From Plakobranchus ocellatus (taxonomy: Eukaryota; Mollusca; Gastropoda; Plakobranchidae), in the NCBI GenBank assembly GCA_019648995.1, contig BLXT01006539.1, forward strand, positions 333,721 through 365,501: DNA of 31,781 bases, written 5' to 3'. The position numbers were made by a program, and so were the translations under genes. This document shows positions 1 to 11,384 of the stretch, in pieces. Positions within the stretch are counted from its first letter, which is position 1. Each line of letters begins with the position of its first letter. Below the pieces are notes generated by a model that was given only the letters and a program-made list of their open reading frames with translations, searched no databases and was not told the origin of the DNA.

Positions 1-737
1 GGAGTCCTCTCCCAATGTCGGTGCAGGGGGCAACATCCCCGTTTGAGGGAGGAGGGCAGGGAGGCTTTGTCCCCCTGAAGATGACGAAATTTTGCAATTT
101 GAAAATAAAAATGTGGTCTCTCCTGGCACCAAACTAGTAGCAGTAGTACATAACAACATCCAAAGGTACATAACTTTTGAGTGGAGGGGTTATAAATTTT
201 TTTTTCAGCTAAGACAGGAAAAGAAACACATGTAATGTTATCTAATATAGAAAAAACAAATCTATGAAGTTTGTTACGCTCCAAAGAAAAATAAAAGTAA
301 AGAGTGTGTGCAACAAACGCGTTATATGATTTATAAAATGATTGATAACTTGTTTGTTAACCTTACTGAAAAAAATTCTATTTTTAACAATATGTGTCTA
401 CCTTTTGACGGTGAAATAACAAACATGATTTTACAATATTATTTCAATTAAGTCTGCATGTCCATTACTCTTTGAAAAATTCATGGAATATTGATGTTAT
501 TCTTTGTTTTATCTTAAGATTATTAAATGTTAAACACGTATGCGTGTTGCATTGTAAAAGTTTTAAATTTGCCTAATATAAATTTATCAAAACAAAAAAG
601 ACCTAAATATCATTATCATATCATTACGTGTTCTTCTCCATTATTGTATGAACTGTACTACTTTATTTTACTGCTTAGTATTCCATGGGTAAATTATTAT
701 TGAAATGATAGCAATAAACATAAATATAATAATATGA
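1..737. other. Non-coding stretch, possible repeat end
   Basis: I see no gene here. The first 130 bases are richer in G and C than what follows, with runs such as GAGGGAGGAGGGCAGGGAGG and CCCCC. They may be the edge of a dispersed element cut by the window start, but no terminal repeat or coding remnant is visible. The rest is AT-rich with many short A and T runs and no usable reading frame. Confidence 0.3.
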
Positions 738-1050
738 TTATAAAGTAATAAAAATGACAAAAACAAAATAAAATTTAATAGCAATGGCCAGCGCCACATA
801 CTGCTGTATGTGCGTAAAACTAAAAGAGGTAATTATAAAGACGGATGGAGGATAATAAAGGTAATGATGATGACGAGGATGATTTGAAAAATGGTGAAGA
901 TGACTATGATTATGTCTCTGCAGCTGCTGCTGATGATGATATTGGTGGTGTAAGTGAAGTTGAACTGCATAACTGCTGCTGCTGCTGCTATTATAACAAC
1001 ATATAAAAAAAACTTCATTACAGCTGCTACTGCTTACCATGACTCCTGCC

Positions 1051-1084
1051 ACTACTACTACTACTACTGCTGCTACTACTACTA

Positions 1085-1131
<47 letters not shown>

Positions 1132-1134
1132 ACT
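1051..1134. repeat. CTA/CTG trinucleotide microsatellite
   Basis: Interrupted blocks of (CTA)n and (CTG)n run for about 84 bases. Smaller CTG clusters lie at about 921-932 and 972-990, and GAT/GAC-rich sequence lies around 860-945. The repeats give long poly-Ala, poly-Val, poly-Thr and poly-Ser conceptual peptides in several frames on both strands. This is the hallmark of simple sequence rather than a gene: no flanking complex coding sequence or splice sites accompany them. Confidence 0.9.
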
Positions 1135-1379
1135 ATTACAATTACTTCTGATTGCACTGCACGTGACACAGTAACATTAAATGATAATAAAATGCAACAA
1201 GAATATTTTTTAAACCAAATAAAAATAGTAGTGATGGTAATAATAACAATACGAAGTATAATAACAGTTTATAAAGACCTTTCTGCACAATAATGACGCT
1301 GATGTCAATTTTAATTTAAACGTAACACTTATCTGAGCGTGATTATATGGCGCTCTTTGGGCGATAAAGGTTTCCTGAA

Positions 1380-1382
<3 letters not shown>

Positions 1383-1466
<84 letters not shown>
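1383..1466. repeat. (CT)n microsatellite, tract 1
   Basis: This is an almost pure CT dinucleotide tract of about 84 bases, interrupted by CTTTCTTT near the middle (about 1426-1433). It produces Ser-Leu or Arg-Glu repeat peptides in translation that are not genes. It is the first of three similar tracts at one edge of a repeated unit. Confidence 0.95.
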
Positions 1467-1469
<3 letters not shown>

Positions 1470-1937
1470 TTGTGGAGAGACCTGCAGCAATATTGCAAAT
1501 TATGCTGGCTTCTCTGCACGTATGCGGGACATTTTTTAACCTCACCATGCAATACCTCATCTCTAGTTCATATATTGAGCTAGGACTAAAAATAAACAAA
1601 CTGGGTGATCTAAAAACCCACACAACTTAGAGAAATGAAAATTTTCAGGTAGGTGCATTCATTAAAATATGCAGTTAGAGTATTGGGCATTGTTTCTTTT
1701 ATTTAAAGTACGGTAGTATTTTGTTTAAAAAAGGGAGCAAAAAAGGAAATGTTAACAACCTTCAGCGATTGAAACAGCTTTGAAGTTATTGGGCTGTATG
1801 TTTTTTCCTTCTTTCTTTTTTACCCTGTTCGTTTATTTTTTAGCCTTGCGCAAAATTATTAATAGCTAAGAGAATACCTCGGTATCTCATTTATTTCATT
1901 CGGTGCGCATCTTATTTAAATCTAGATCGTAGGGTTT

Positions 1938-1939
<2 letters not shown>

Positions 1940-1989
<50 letters not shown>

Positions 1990-1993
1990 CCTC
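1940..1993. repeat. (CT)n microsatellite, tract 2
   Basis: A pure CT tract of about 44 bases ends in a ragged CTTTCTTTCCTCT edge. It occupies the same place in the duplicated unit as tracts 1 and 3. Confidence 0.95.
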
Positions 1994-2432
1994 TGAATCA
2001 TGGCGTTGTGGTTCCAAGATAGTACAGCAACTACTGGGCCAACAAATAGATGAACATGGTAATCTAAAAAACCATACAGCTAAGAAACATGAATAATTGG
2101 CAGGTAGGTAGGTGTAGAGGGCTTTTTTTTTTTTAATTTGAAGTAGTAGTTTGTTTAAACAGGGTGGCGAAGGAAATTTTAACAACTGCCTTTGGTGTCA
2201 GTGATTAGAGCTGAAACAACTTCAAGTTTTTGAGTTGTGTGCCTTCCCCCCCCCCAATTCGTTGTTTTTTTGTTTTTTTTTAGCCTGGTGCAAATATTAA
2301 TACTACCTTGGCATCTCATTTTATTTCATACGGCGCGCATATAATTTAGTTATATATTCTTGGGCTCACTTAAATTTAAATGTTAAAGCGGCATCCAGCA
2401 TTTGGATTATTAATTTTACTCTGCCTACCGGT

Positions 2433-2434
<2 letters not shown>

Positions 2435-2487
<53 letters not shown>
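2435..2487. repeat. (CT)n microsatellite, tract 3
   Basis: A pure CT tract of about 53 bases, preceded by CTACCGGTATA and followed by TTTAAAATCATG. It is the third tract of the local array. Confidence 0.95.
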
Positions 2488-2489
<2 letters not shown>

Positions 2490-2848
2490 AAAATCATGCT
2501 GTTGCGGTTGCACTCACCCCTTAGTTTAGCCCGTAGGCGAATGACGCATGAAAGGCCGATTTTTTTTTTCTGCAAGCGCCATCTATGTACGCTACCTTAT
2601 TACCTTTCTTGAATATTATTAGTAACCTACTTCCGTTTTAGGTTGTTGGACAACGGTTCTTCTCACAATGGCAATCTGAGCAAATATGAACGAAATCAAG
2701 TAGTGTTTTATGATAGAAAAGGCTTTTGGAGCTCCGACCAAAAAGTGTAACGAGTATCATAGCAATAGAGAAAGCTTTTGATTTTGAAATTTAACGAAGT
2801 GGTCTTCTATAAACTATAAAATTCAGGTATTTTCCTTACAAGTGACCT

Positions 2849-2892
2849 AGTTTCACTTTCGCTTTTAGCTCAGAACCTAGTTTTACTTTTCC
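2849..2892 (-). promoter_or_regulatory. Tandem ISRE / IRF-element pair
   Basis: AGTTTCACTTTCGC at 2849-2862 reads GCGAAAGTGAAACT on the minus strand, a match to the interferon-stimulated response element (GAAA, two bases, GAAACT). It is followed by CTTTT. Thirty bases downstream the same words recur in weaker form: AGTTTTACTTTTCC at 2879-2892. Both copies are preceded by ACCT (2845 and 2875), so this looks like a 30-bp duplication spacing two sites by about three helical turns. TATAAA-like words lie just upstream at 2809-2820. The gene downstream encodes an IRF, so an auto-regulatory or immune-inducible control region is plausible. The site lies about 8.2 kb before the first recognised exon, and the function is inference. 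Confidence 0.45.
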
Positions 2893-5800
2893 AATTCCAT
2901 CGTTTATTTTGACGCTGCTCTTAGATGTATTTTAATAGATCTAGATCTCCTTATTGCTGTTCACTGTTAGACTTAGAGCCAAACCTAATTTAATTGACAG
3001 TTTTAAAAGTTTGAGTTAAATCACTTATCTTTGCCTAGCACACAAGGAAGCTAGATTTAAATATGGCGTTACCAAAATCTACATGTAGTCATTTGTAGAT
3101 AGATCTATGCTAGGTCTAGATTAGATCTGAAGTCTGATAGCCAGCAAATCTAATTTTATGCCTAGGGCCTAGATCTAGTGGTGTATCATTAGGGTTTAAA
3201 AAAATCTTTGGAATCATAAGACATGTTTTGTACAAGTTAGATGTTGAAATTAAAAAAACATAAAAAAAGATTTGCATTTGTGCACTCAAAAGGTGGGCAT
3301 TTTTATTACATTTTTCTTCCTGTAAAAAAATTGGTTCCTATAGACCATCACCTCGGGGTCAATTGCTGCATGCCACTGAGCTGTGCTGGTCCCTCAGTGG
3401 CTGGCAAAACAATCATTACAATGCTTGACTTAACATAACTTAATAGTAAAGAAAGAGCTGAACAAATGAAGTTGGCGAAGTTTTTTTTTCAAACCCAAAC
3501 CTAGAAATAGCGATTATTAACCTACGAATCTATTTTTCTAAAGTGTGAATGTATTCTTTCATATTTTTTGGTAATTGATTTTTTGAAATCTATCTTTTAA
3601 TGAGATAGAAGACTAATCTCTATCGAGATATAGATGGAGGAGTCTAGATCTAGACGAGAACATTATTATTATATTATGCAGTATTAGATCAATTTTCTCA
3701 TGGATTGTAATAGAATTTTGGTGAAATCTCACTTTGCGTCAAGGCCTATGTGGGTTTCAATTGTGTCCTTTGTAAAGTCTTATATTCTGATTAAAAATGT
3801 AGGCCAACGTCAGGGCAAAATTTTATTTCCCAGTAGAGTCTATAATTCATGTAAAACTGTTCTCATTCTCTTCATCACAAGTCACATTATCAATAGAGAA
3901 AAAATATATATTTACAAAAGAGATTTTTACCTTTGCATTTAATTTATTTTAATTAAAGAGAAACCCTTTTCAACAATTCTTTAATTTATTTATGCACTTT
4001 GTATTTGTCTTTGATTCAATAGGCTACTAGGTTAGACTACAATTAGATAGAATTATTTTAATAAATTTATAAATATATTATATGTATATCATAATTAGGA
4101 GCTGAAGATGGGTGGAAAAGAAGACTTACAATTCCATTCTAAATTATGCGCCTGTGTATAGGCCTACTTTATAATATCACGCACAAAAAAAAAAACCACA
4201 AAAAAAAAAAAAAAAAAAAAAAACCCTGCGATCATTGACTTTGAAAAAAGGGTTGCCTAATCCTAATTTAAATACTCCACTGCCAGAACAGGTTTTTTCT
4301 ACTTCACTTGATTTTACGGGCCTTTGCTGAAATGAAGATGCAGAATACTGGAAGTATAGTAATAAGAAAGTTGATTAATCAATAATGTAGAAGCTCTTTA
4401 ATAAGTATATTAAGTACATAGCTACAAGGCTTTCTAAAACTGTAAGTGTAAGAATGCCACAGTTATCGTTTTAAAAGCCTCTTCATTCTCAAAGCGTTCA
4501 ACTGCCACCTTTTTTTTTTTTTTCAATCCTGTTCATTCCCTAGGCCTATGCGTACAATTTGCAGAAATCTAAAAAGAAAAAAAATAATGTTAATTATATA
4601 TATTGCTATATTTCTAAAGTTAGATTGTGAGCTAGCTTTATATAGACCTCTAGATAAAGATCTACCTGTCAGTTACTTGATCTGTAGGCCTAGATCTAGA
4701 CAAGGAAAAATTAAGAATACATCAATAAAATGGATACAAAACAAGTGTAAACAGAATAAACAAACTATGTAGTAATTATTTCATGATGGTTTGCGATATT
4801 TTTTACCAAAGAAATGTTGAAACTTATTGTTTTCACACAAGAAACTTCATAGTTTCTATTGGCCTACTAGTTACCACCTGCACTGTTTTGCCAAACTTGA
4901 TAAGTGGTAATTGCCTATTGCATGAAAAATAAAATTATACTCTTAACAGTTTTGTGTGATGAGCCTAATATTACCTGAGCAGGTCCATAGGCCTAGATTT
5001 AACTCTTAAAGCAATACTTGAGTTTTTTTTATAAAAATATATGCTGATTCTAGACATGCAAAATGGGTTAGAGTTGAATTTAACTTTTCTAGATCTCTAA
5101 ATTTAAAGATAAAATAAACGCTTAAAGTAAGGTGTGTTTCCAACTTCATAATATGCCTCAATTACTATTGGCTTCATTAAAAGAACTGAAAGTTCTTGCC
5201 ATCATCTTTATATTCTCATCTAAAAAAATGGGTTTTGAGCATAATTGTATGTTATATTCACATATCATCATTTCATGAGGCCACTTACTTCCTTTTAAGA
5301 TCCTTTAATCTGTGTTACAGAAATTCTGGAAGAGGCATAATGTTACAAAGAGCAATGTTATTTCAGGCATTAACCTCCGTTAACATGCATCATATGACTT
5401 AGATCCTTGCTAGATGATATATTAAAACTATTATGTTGTCATTTGTTATTTCCAAAACAGCGGGTCACAAACCTAGGTTGACATTTCTACCAACTAATCA
5501 GTTTCCCTTCTTGAAAGCTATCATGCACTTCTTTTTGTAAAGGGATAGGAGGATGCATAAAGAATGGATTATATCCTTTACACTAATTTTGTAATGTAAA
5601 TATCACATATGAAAATTTTATATTCGAAAAGAGTTATGCAGAAGAATAGAGTACGATAATAGACTGAAGAGCTTACTGCGATGGCTAACTAGATCCTACC
5701 GCTACTTTGCTCAAATAATATTTTATTTAAGTGTGTAGATATTTGGTTTGCTGAAGGGCAATAAGACCTACAACAAAGGCCTATACCTAGTCTACTTTTA

Positions 5801-7404
5801 CAAACAAATCAAACTGTGAAGAAAAAAAAACATTGCAAACTTAGCAAATGAACTCACAAAGTGTAGTTTGTCATCATTGTTACGCTCCATAAAAAGTTAT
5901 GCTTGAAAGTGCAATAATGATTATATTTTATAAAGTTGGATCCCAATAAACTAAATGCAATCACTAATTGTAAGGGAATCATGTATGCACTTATCTGATG
6001 TGTAATTATTTACATCATGCAATTAAAGGTGTATTCGCTGAAAAGTTATGAAGGCTTGAGTGACCACTTTGATTATTTTGTCATTTTAATGTTATATTTT
6101 AAGATTTCTTGGTAAAGCGCATAATTTAGAAACTAAATTTTATAAAGTGTGGTTTGAAATTAAAAAAAAAAAAAAAAACCAATCAAGCCAAACGAAGTAG
6201 GGTCTGCTTGCATATTTAACATAAAATTGTATGTTGTTGAGGATAGATGGAAATAGGATGCCTTTATTTTATAAATGATTAATTTATTGCTGCTGAATTA
6301 GCTTATTGGGAGGATGTCCATTTGAGAAAAATTTTTAAGTGTTTGTGACTTTTAATCAATACAATTTTTGGTGATATAATATTTTAGATCTGCTTTTGTG
6401 AACGCGGAGACCAAGGTCAGGTTTTGGTTTGGTATTGTATTTCAAGTAAAATTTCACTCTCTCTTACTTTCAGATATATTTCACAAACCAGAGCACCAAG
6501 CTTCCGTGTCAAATTCAACAATCAATAAAAAAATATGTTATAAGGGTTTCAGCAACAATGCTGAAAAGAACTTCCATGCACTAGGTGTTGAAAAAAAAAC
6601 CTGTGTCATCATAGTTATTTTTGAAAGATAGTTGTGCTTTTTGCCAAATAAGCAACATAAGAATTTGAAAAGTTTTCTTTTCTCAATAAAATGAATTGGA
6701 CGCCCAATTCAACACTTTTCACCATTGCATGTCCATCATTTCCAAAAGGCATAAATTAAAAGAGCTGAACATTTTTCCTTTTTCTTTTTACATAACAATG
6801 ACAATGCAAAATTGTTGATGTTATATTTTTCCTTTTCCTTCATATTCTTCATGAATAAGTTCGTAATTATTTGTATCTTTAAATAACACACAAGGAGCAA
6901 TTGTTTTACTTTTCTTGTTTGGTTATGGCGGAATCCATGAGGGACTTTGACCAATTTACTTTTTCACCTCCAAAATGTCAAAATTTCAAAACTCATTAAG
7001 ATGGTCAAATTTGGTATCATTTTAAAGGGCATTTCAAGGGCTTTCAGAAATCACAAGAATTTTTAGCATGAGATATCTGTGGCTGGAGAAAATTGCAGCA
7101 AAGACACTCACTTACACAATGTGGAAATTTTTCTTCAATACATACATGAAGAATCCCAGTCCCCTGAATGTTTAAAAAAGAGTTTTTAATGTCTGACTTC
7201 ATGTAGAACAGCTAGTAGAGAGTATAAGAGAAGCTTGTTGTGCTATATAAACAGATTATTTAAAGAAAATAACAGTGTTACATAATGACAAAGAAGGTAA
7301 TGACGACAGGTGATTTAATAATTTAATAAATTACATTTTTGTTCTCCAGATTAACATTACACACACAGAAAGGTTTAAGGACACTGTAAAAATTTGTAAA
7401 TATT
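2893..7404. other. Non-coding upstream stretch, no gene recognised
   Basis: This AT-rich sequence has scattered short open frames (for example 3241-3438, 3700-3942, 4548-4772, 5196-5402, 6398-6631). Their peptides are Lys/Asn/Ile/Phe-rich and lack domain character, as expected by chance in AT-rich DNA. It contains homopolymer tracts (A-rich at about 4186-4223 and 6161-6178) and clustered TAGGCCTA and AGATCTAG palindromes between 2.9 and 5.8 kb. The missing 5' exon or exons of the IRF gene probably lie somewhere between 2.5 and 11 kb, but I could not place them. Confidence 0.5.
4186..4223. repeat. Poly(A) tract
   Basis: A-rich run broken by CC (AAAAACCACAAAA and then a long A run). It could be the tail of a retroposed element, but no matching body or target-site duplication is evident. 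Confidence 0.7.
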
Positions 7405-7406
7405 TA

Positions 7407-7465
7407 GAGAACAACAAACAAAGTAGACAAAAAAAAGAGAGAACAACAAACAAAATACACAAAAA
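7407..7465 (+). repeat. Short direct repeat (32-bp period)
   Basis: GAGAACAACAAACAAA occurs at 7407-7422 and again at 7439-7454, followed by GTAGACAAAAA and ATACACAAAAA respectively. It is a small imperfect tandem duplication in A-rich DNA with no evident function. Confidence 0.7.
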
Positions 7466-7496
7466 CATTAATTTAAAAAAAGGGTCTCTAGCATTG

Positions 7497-7667
7497 CTAT
7501 GTGGGGCTGGGATTCTGGGCCAGTAATAGTTCTTTACTAATCCAGGAACAATCTTTAGTGATAAAGCCGTGGATTGCCTGTGTAACTTCTCGCTTACACT
7601 TTTCTTGAAAAATTGACTGTAATAGATCTGGATTTTGACCAGATGAAAAAATAGGTTTTGATTTAAG
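7497..7667 (-). pseudogene. Possible decayed coding fragment on minus strand
   Basis: The minus strand is open for 56 codons ending in a TAG at 7497-7499. Its composition is unlike the AT-driven chance frames around it: it includes SGQNPDLLQSIFQEKCKREV and then ITKDCSWISKELLLAQNPSP. Just upstream on the minus strand another frame reads RIRQSLKFDLTSLVEILF (about 7741-7670), which would need a frameshift to connect. I do not recognise a family. It could be a worn transposon or host-gene pseudogene fragment, or a chance frame. No functional claim is made. Confidence 0.2.
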
Positions 7668-7669
7668 TT

Positions 7670-8982
7670 ATCAAACTGAATAGTATTTCAACCAAGCTTG
7701 TGAGGTCAAATTTCAGACTCTGACGAATTCTATAGAATAAAAAACTGATTTAGAGAAAAAAAAATTACCTAAACTAACATATACTATTGATATTCCTGAT
7801 CAGACTTATAAAGACAATATGCTTAGACATTTCTACAATTAGTTTTTATTGAAATTGAACCAAAAGCAATGTGTAACAGAGCCAACTGAGGGGATTTACG
7901 ACCGTGAATTCAATGATACAGGCAAAGCCTGATGAGTGCAGACTGATGACTCACATTAGATCTAGGTCCACTAAAACTTTTCTTGTTGAACATTCCCCAA
8001 AATTTGCATATCAAAATGAAGTATTGATAATTGACCAATTCAAACTGAGAAAACAGCTTTACGCATGGATTCCTCATCTTGTGAAGAAAACAGAGCAGTA
8101 TTTTGCTCGTTGTCACAGTCTGATTACATGTGATTCACACATAGTTGTGGAGGAAAAAAATTACCAAAAAATAAATAATGCATCAATTTTCATGCTTTTT
8201 TTTTTCATTTCATTCGTATTATCACATTCTTTCTGAAAATGTCAACAAAAGGATATTTTCATTGTCAGTTGCAAATTAAAAAAATGATCTCGTTGACTTC
8301 ACATTGTTCTAAAAATAGCATTGACTTATTAAGTATTTACAATGACAAAACATCAAGTAGATCTACATTTTTTTTTGACACTTCAATATTTAAACCCATT
8401 TCATACTTTCAAAGCTCAGGTAAGGGAAATTTGACACTATAAAAGTGTTATTTTCATTGTTCTTTATGCATCTATAAAAAAAAGTAAATGGTGTGAAGTA
8501 GAAAATCAGACTTTGCAGACATAAATAATTTCATAATAAATCATCAACACCATCAAACAACAAATGTATGCTTTTAGAGCTTGTCTATAACCCAATGAAT
8601 GAGAAAAAACACAACAATGCATGTAAAAAACGAAAAACCCTAGGAAAATCAGATTTTCTTTTACTCTATGCTTTCTGTTCCCATTTCATGGAATCCGCCT
8701 TATGTTAAAAAATTTTCATGTTTTCCTCCAATGATGTCCATTTTTTTTTGTTGTTTAAGTATGTATTTCGTACCCTGTCATTGTCCACACGAGTTCTGCA
8801 TCAAATATATATATATAGGTCACAAAGAAAAAAAAAGGATTAAGAAGTTATGGACCTGAAACTTCATTTCCAAGCCTCAGTGCAATAATTTTCATAAATA
8901 GGTCCATCTTTTGGCAAATGCTCATTTTCCATTAATAACGAAATGAAAGCAGGTTTTAAAGTTGGCTTAGACAATTCTCATG
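7670..8982. other. Non-coding stretch, no gene recognised
   Basis: AT-rich sequence. A 110-codon + strand frame at 7904-8236 has a mixed composition in its first 80 codons but starts at GTG, has no splice context and ends in a Phe-rich run. I cannot assign it to any family. Nothing else is supported. Confidence 0.4.
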
Positions 8983-9179
8983 TGAACTAAGAAATTGTTA
9001 ATACTACAAAAATAATTTCTTTTGAAAGCAAAAGTATAAAGAGTATACAAATGCTGCTCTCCGAGAAACATAATGATCTTTGAACTAAGAAATTGTAAAT
9101 ACTAACAAAAATAATTTCTTTTGAAAGCATAAGTTAAAAGAGTGTACAAATGCTTCTCTCACAGAAACATAATGATCTT
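8983..9179 (+). repeat. Direct duplication, 98 + 99 bp
   Basis: Two adjacent copies (8983-9080 and 9081-9179) both start TGAACTAAGAAATTGT and end AAACATAATGATCTT. They share ATAATTTCTTTTGAAAGCA and TACAAATGCT in the same order. About ten substitutions and small indels separate them, so it is an older tandem duplication than the one at 21441. Confidence 0.92.
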
Positions 9180-11023
9180 AAAGAAAATGAAATAAATGTA
9201 GTAAAAGAAATATAATGAATACCACCACCAACTCATTAGAACACAGGGTAAAAGTAAATGTTTTGTGCTTTAGGTTTTATTAAAAGTTTTTGATCGTCAT
9301 TTTTTTATTTGATAAAGGCTAAAGGGGAAATGTTTTACATATACATATTCTGTTTTGTTTAATTTGTTCTGATAAATTTTATTTGGTGGTTATATTCTTT
9401 TTGTATATTAATTTTGAAAGCAAAGACATTTGTAAACTTTTGGAAAAAGTAATTAAATTAAAACCCTCAATACTTTTGGATTATAATAGCTTAAGTTGAT
9501 CAGCTCCAACGTAGTAATGACTTTTGAAATATAAGACATGTGACGCAAAGAAGATGTGTCCTTTTTCACGTGATTTGATGGTTATACTGTGATGTGACTA
9601 GTTCGACAGCAGTATAGCATCCACGGGTTTGTGTGTACATTAAAAAGCCTTCCCAAAAAATGTATACTATAAATTCATCATAAAAATGTATTTCTCGCAC
9701 GCACAAGTCAACATTTAGCTCCAAATCTATGTTATATTTCTTTTCAGTTTCTCAATTGTCAGTCTCACTAAGTCACTGTTACATAAATATCTAAATATTT
9801 AGATGAATCAACTAGACATATGTCTAAAACATTTTCAAGAAGGTTTGGGGCTTTGCTGTCTAATTGATATCAATGATTTGGTGTTTATTTTTTATTTTCT
9901 AAGTGTGCTTCATTTTACTTCTCTTTTTTATGTCTTATTTATAAAGAAAACTGTATGATTACTCCTCAGACAAAAAGTTGTATCTGTTCAGTCTTAACAC
10001 TTGAGAATTATCGTTTTGACTTCAAGCTGCTCTTGATCATCAATCTCATGTTTTGAAGGCTGCTAGATATGGTATGCATACCTGTTTTAACTTCTTTGAT
10101 TTGTGTTTATTTAACTTCATCTTTCGGATACTTTTAAATCGCAAAATTGTTTGGATTTCTTAAAATTAGAACTTGGTACAATTGATGATGCTATTAATGG
10201 CCTGTTAGGGGTTATTACATTTTAATTTTATAAATGGGCTGTCATTATTATTGTAAATGATAGTTTTCTTATGAGTCCTATTAGTTAAAAAAATATTAAT
10301 GCATTAAATCTTACATATTTGAGTTTAATAGAACTAAAAGGAGTACTTAGGACTAATTTGTCCACGTGGCCTTGGGTGCAGCATGGATCCTAAACTACAT
10401 CCTGCTTTTTACTTTTATATGCCTATCAGTAAGAAATTAAAATGATCTAAAACCTATTTATTGCGGGGTCAGCTACAAGTGCAAGTATCCAGATATTTTT
10501 GTTGAACTAATTAATGCCCGCTAAGTCTCATAAAATGATTTATAACCATCTACTTTTTCTTACCATGAGTTATGGAATTGCTGTTAGAAAGCCACATGGA
10601 AAGGGAGAATGAGAAAAACTACTGCTTTTTTTTTACACTGTAAAATGTAATGGTAGACCTTTAACTTTATATAGGGTTATTGATATTGATTAAGAGCAGT
10701 GTGGTTGCCATTCCACAATGAAAAGGGGTGGGGGAAAAAAACCCAGGGAAGTGGAAGGGAAGTTTAATTGATTTTGTGATGGGCCAGTAACATGCATTGT
10801 ATGATAGTAGCTCATGTCTAAGCCAGATCCTATGGGATAAGTTGGATATATTTGCTTTGCAATGTTTCAGTCTTAATTAAATCTAAGTCTGTCAGTGTCG
10901 CTTTCTGTCACTTATCAGTGAAAAGATCTTTTTCTTTTTCCCATCGCTTTAATCATTGAAAAAAAAAGGGGGACAGCAGATGCCAACAAATTCAAATGCT
11001 CTATATTTTTAATTGTCTTTCAG
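9180..11023. other. Non-coding stretch before first recognised IRF exon
   Basis: AT-rich, no credible ORF. The last bases form a pyrimidine-rich splice acceptor (ATTTTTAATTGTCTTTCAG) directly before the exon at 11024, so at least the 3' part of this stretch is intron of the IRF gene. Confidence 0.55.
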
Positions 11024-11384
11024 GACTTGCAACCTGCTGAAACTGTTGAGATTCTAACTGTGTCAAGAGAGATGGAAAGTCCTGTGTCTTCAACCTCAAG
11101 TAACAGGAAAATTCTTCCCATGCCTAATGACTTTGACACCCTACAGTTGCCACTTGTACCAGACAAAGATGAAAGCAGCAAATTAAGAAGGCCTGTCCGT
11201 CCAGTAGACCGACAGCGGATGCGGCCATGGCTTATGGAATTGTTAGACTTGGGCAATGTGTATGGGTTGAGCTGGATCAACAGGTCTCAAGGTCTCTTTC
11301 AGATCTCTTGGAGACATGCTTCTCGACTTGGGTGGAATCTGGAGACTGACGGAGATGTGTTTGAAAGATGGGCAAGACATACAG
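11024..11384 (+). CDS. IRF: IRF exon: N-terminal arm and first half of DNA-binding domain
   Basis: The exon is bounded by the acceptor TTGTCTTTCAG (ending 11023) and the donor ACAG|GTACAG. The reading frame begins GAC TTG CAA, and the first ATG is at 11072 (MESPVSS). Further in-frame ATGs at 11120 and 11219 are weaker choices. About 48 residues of Ser/Pro/acidic arm precede the core RMRPWLMELLDLGNVYGLSW. Then come FQISWRHASRLGW and FERWARHTG, carrying five Trp (53, 68, 80, 88, 100) and the His82-Ala83 pair equivalent to His40-Ala41, which contact DNA in IRF1. The exon ends in the Gly codon of HTG, a position where I recall IRF genes of vertebrates also being split. The long arm before the core is unusual, since vertebrate IRF1 starts only about five residues before its RMRPWL motif. 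Confidence 0.93.

Larger units (their letters stand above)
1467..2530 (+). repeat. Diverged tandem units of ~450 bp separated by (CT)n
   Basis: Sequence between CT tracts 1 and 2 (about 1490-1939) is clearly related to that between tracts 2 and 3 (about 1994-2434). Shared landmarks in the same order include GGTgATCTAAAAAcCCAcAC at about 1604 against GGTaATCTAAAAAACCATAC at about 2059, then CAGGTAGGTG, then AGCCTTGCGCAAA against AGCCTGGTGCAAA. Next come GGTATCTCATTTATTTCATT against GGCATCTCATTTTATTTCAT, and then a GCGCAT motif before the next CT tract. After tract 3 the words AATCATGcTGTTGcGGTTgC recall AATCATGGCGTTGTGGTTCC after tract 2, so a truncated third unit follows. The array therefore arose by old tandem duplication of a unit that includes its CT tract. 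No coding capacity is seen. Confidence 0.75.

Noticed and set aside
738-1293. Several open frames on both strands over the CTA/CTG repeat
   Set aside because: They are simple-sequence translations (poly-Ala, Val, Ser, Thr) present in many frames at once, with no complex flanking coding sequence.
1210-2575. Arg-Glu or Ser-Leu repeat proteins over the CT tracts
   Set aside because: These are translations of (CT)n/(GA)n microsatellites. The frames exist only because the dinucleotide has no stop codon.
3064-3099. ATGGCGTTACC start downstream of the ISRE pair as the IRF first exon
   Set aside because: The frame stops after 11 codons and the nearby GT sites do not give phase 0, which the exon at 11024 would need if coding continues.
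6923-6999. Small + strand frame starting ATGGCGGAATCC as a possible first coding exon of the IRF gene
   Set aside because: It has no GT donor in a phase compatible with the exon at 11024, it ends at TAA soon after, and the flanking sequence looks repeat-like.
7765-8160. A + strand string (IPDQTYKDNMLRHFY) and the 7904-8236 frame as an LTR-retrotransposon pol remnant
   Set aside because: The resemblance to integrase C-terminal text is too short and vague. No protease, reverse transcriptase or LTR pair is visible nearby.
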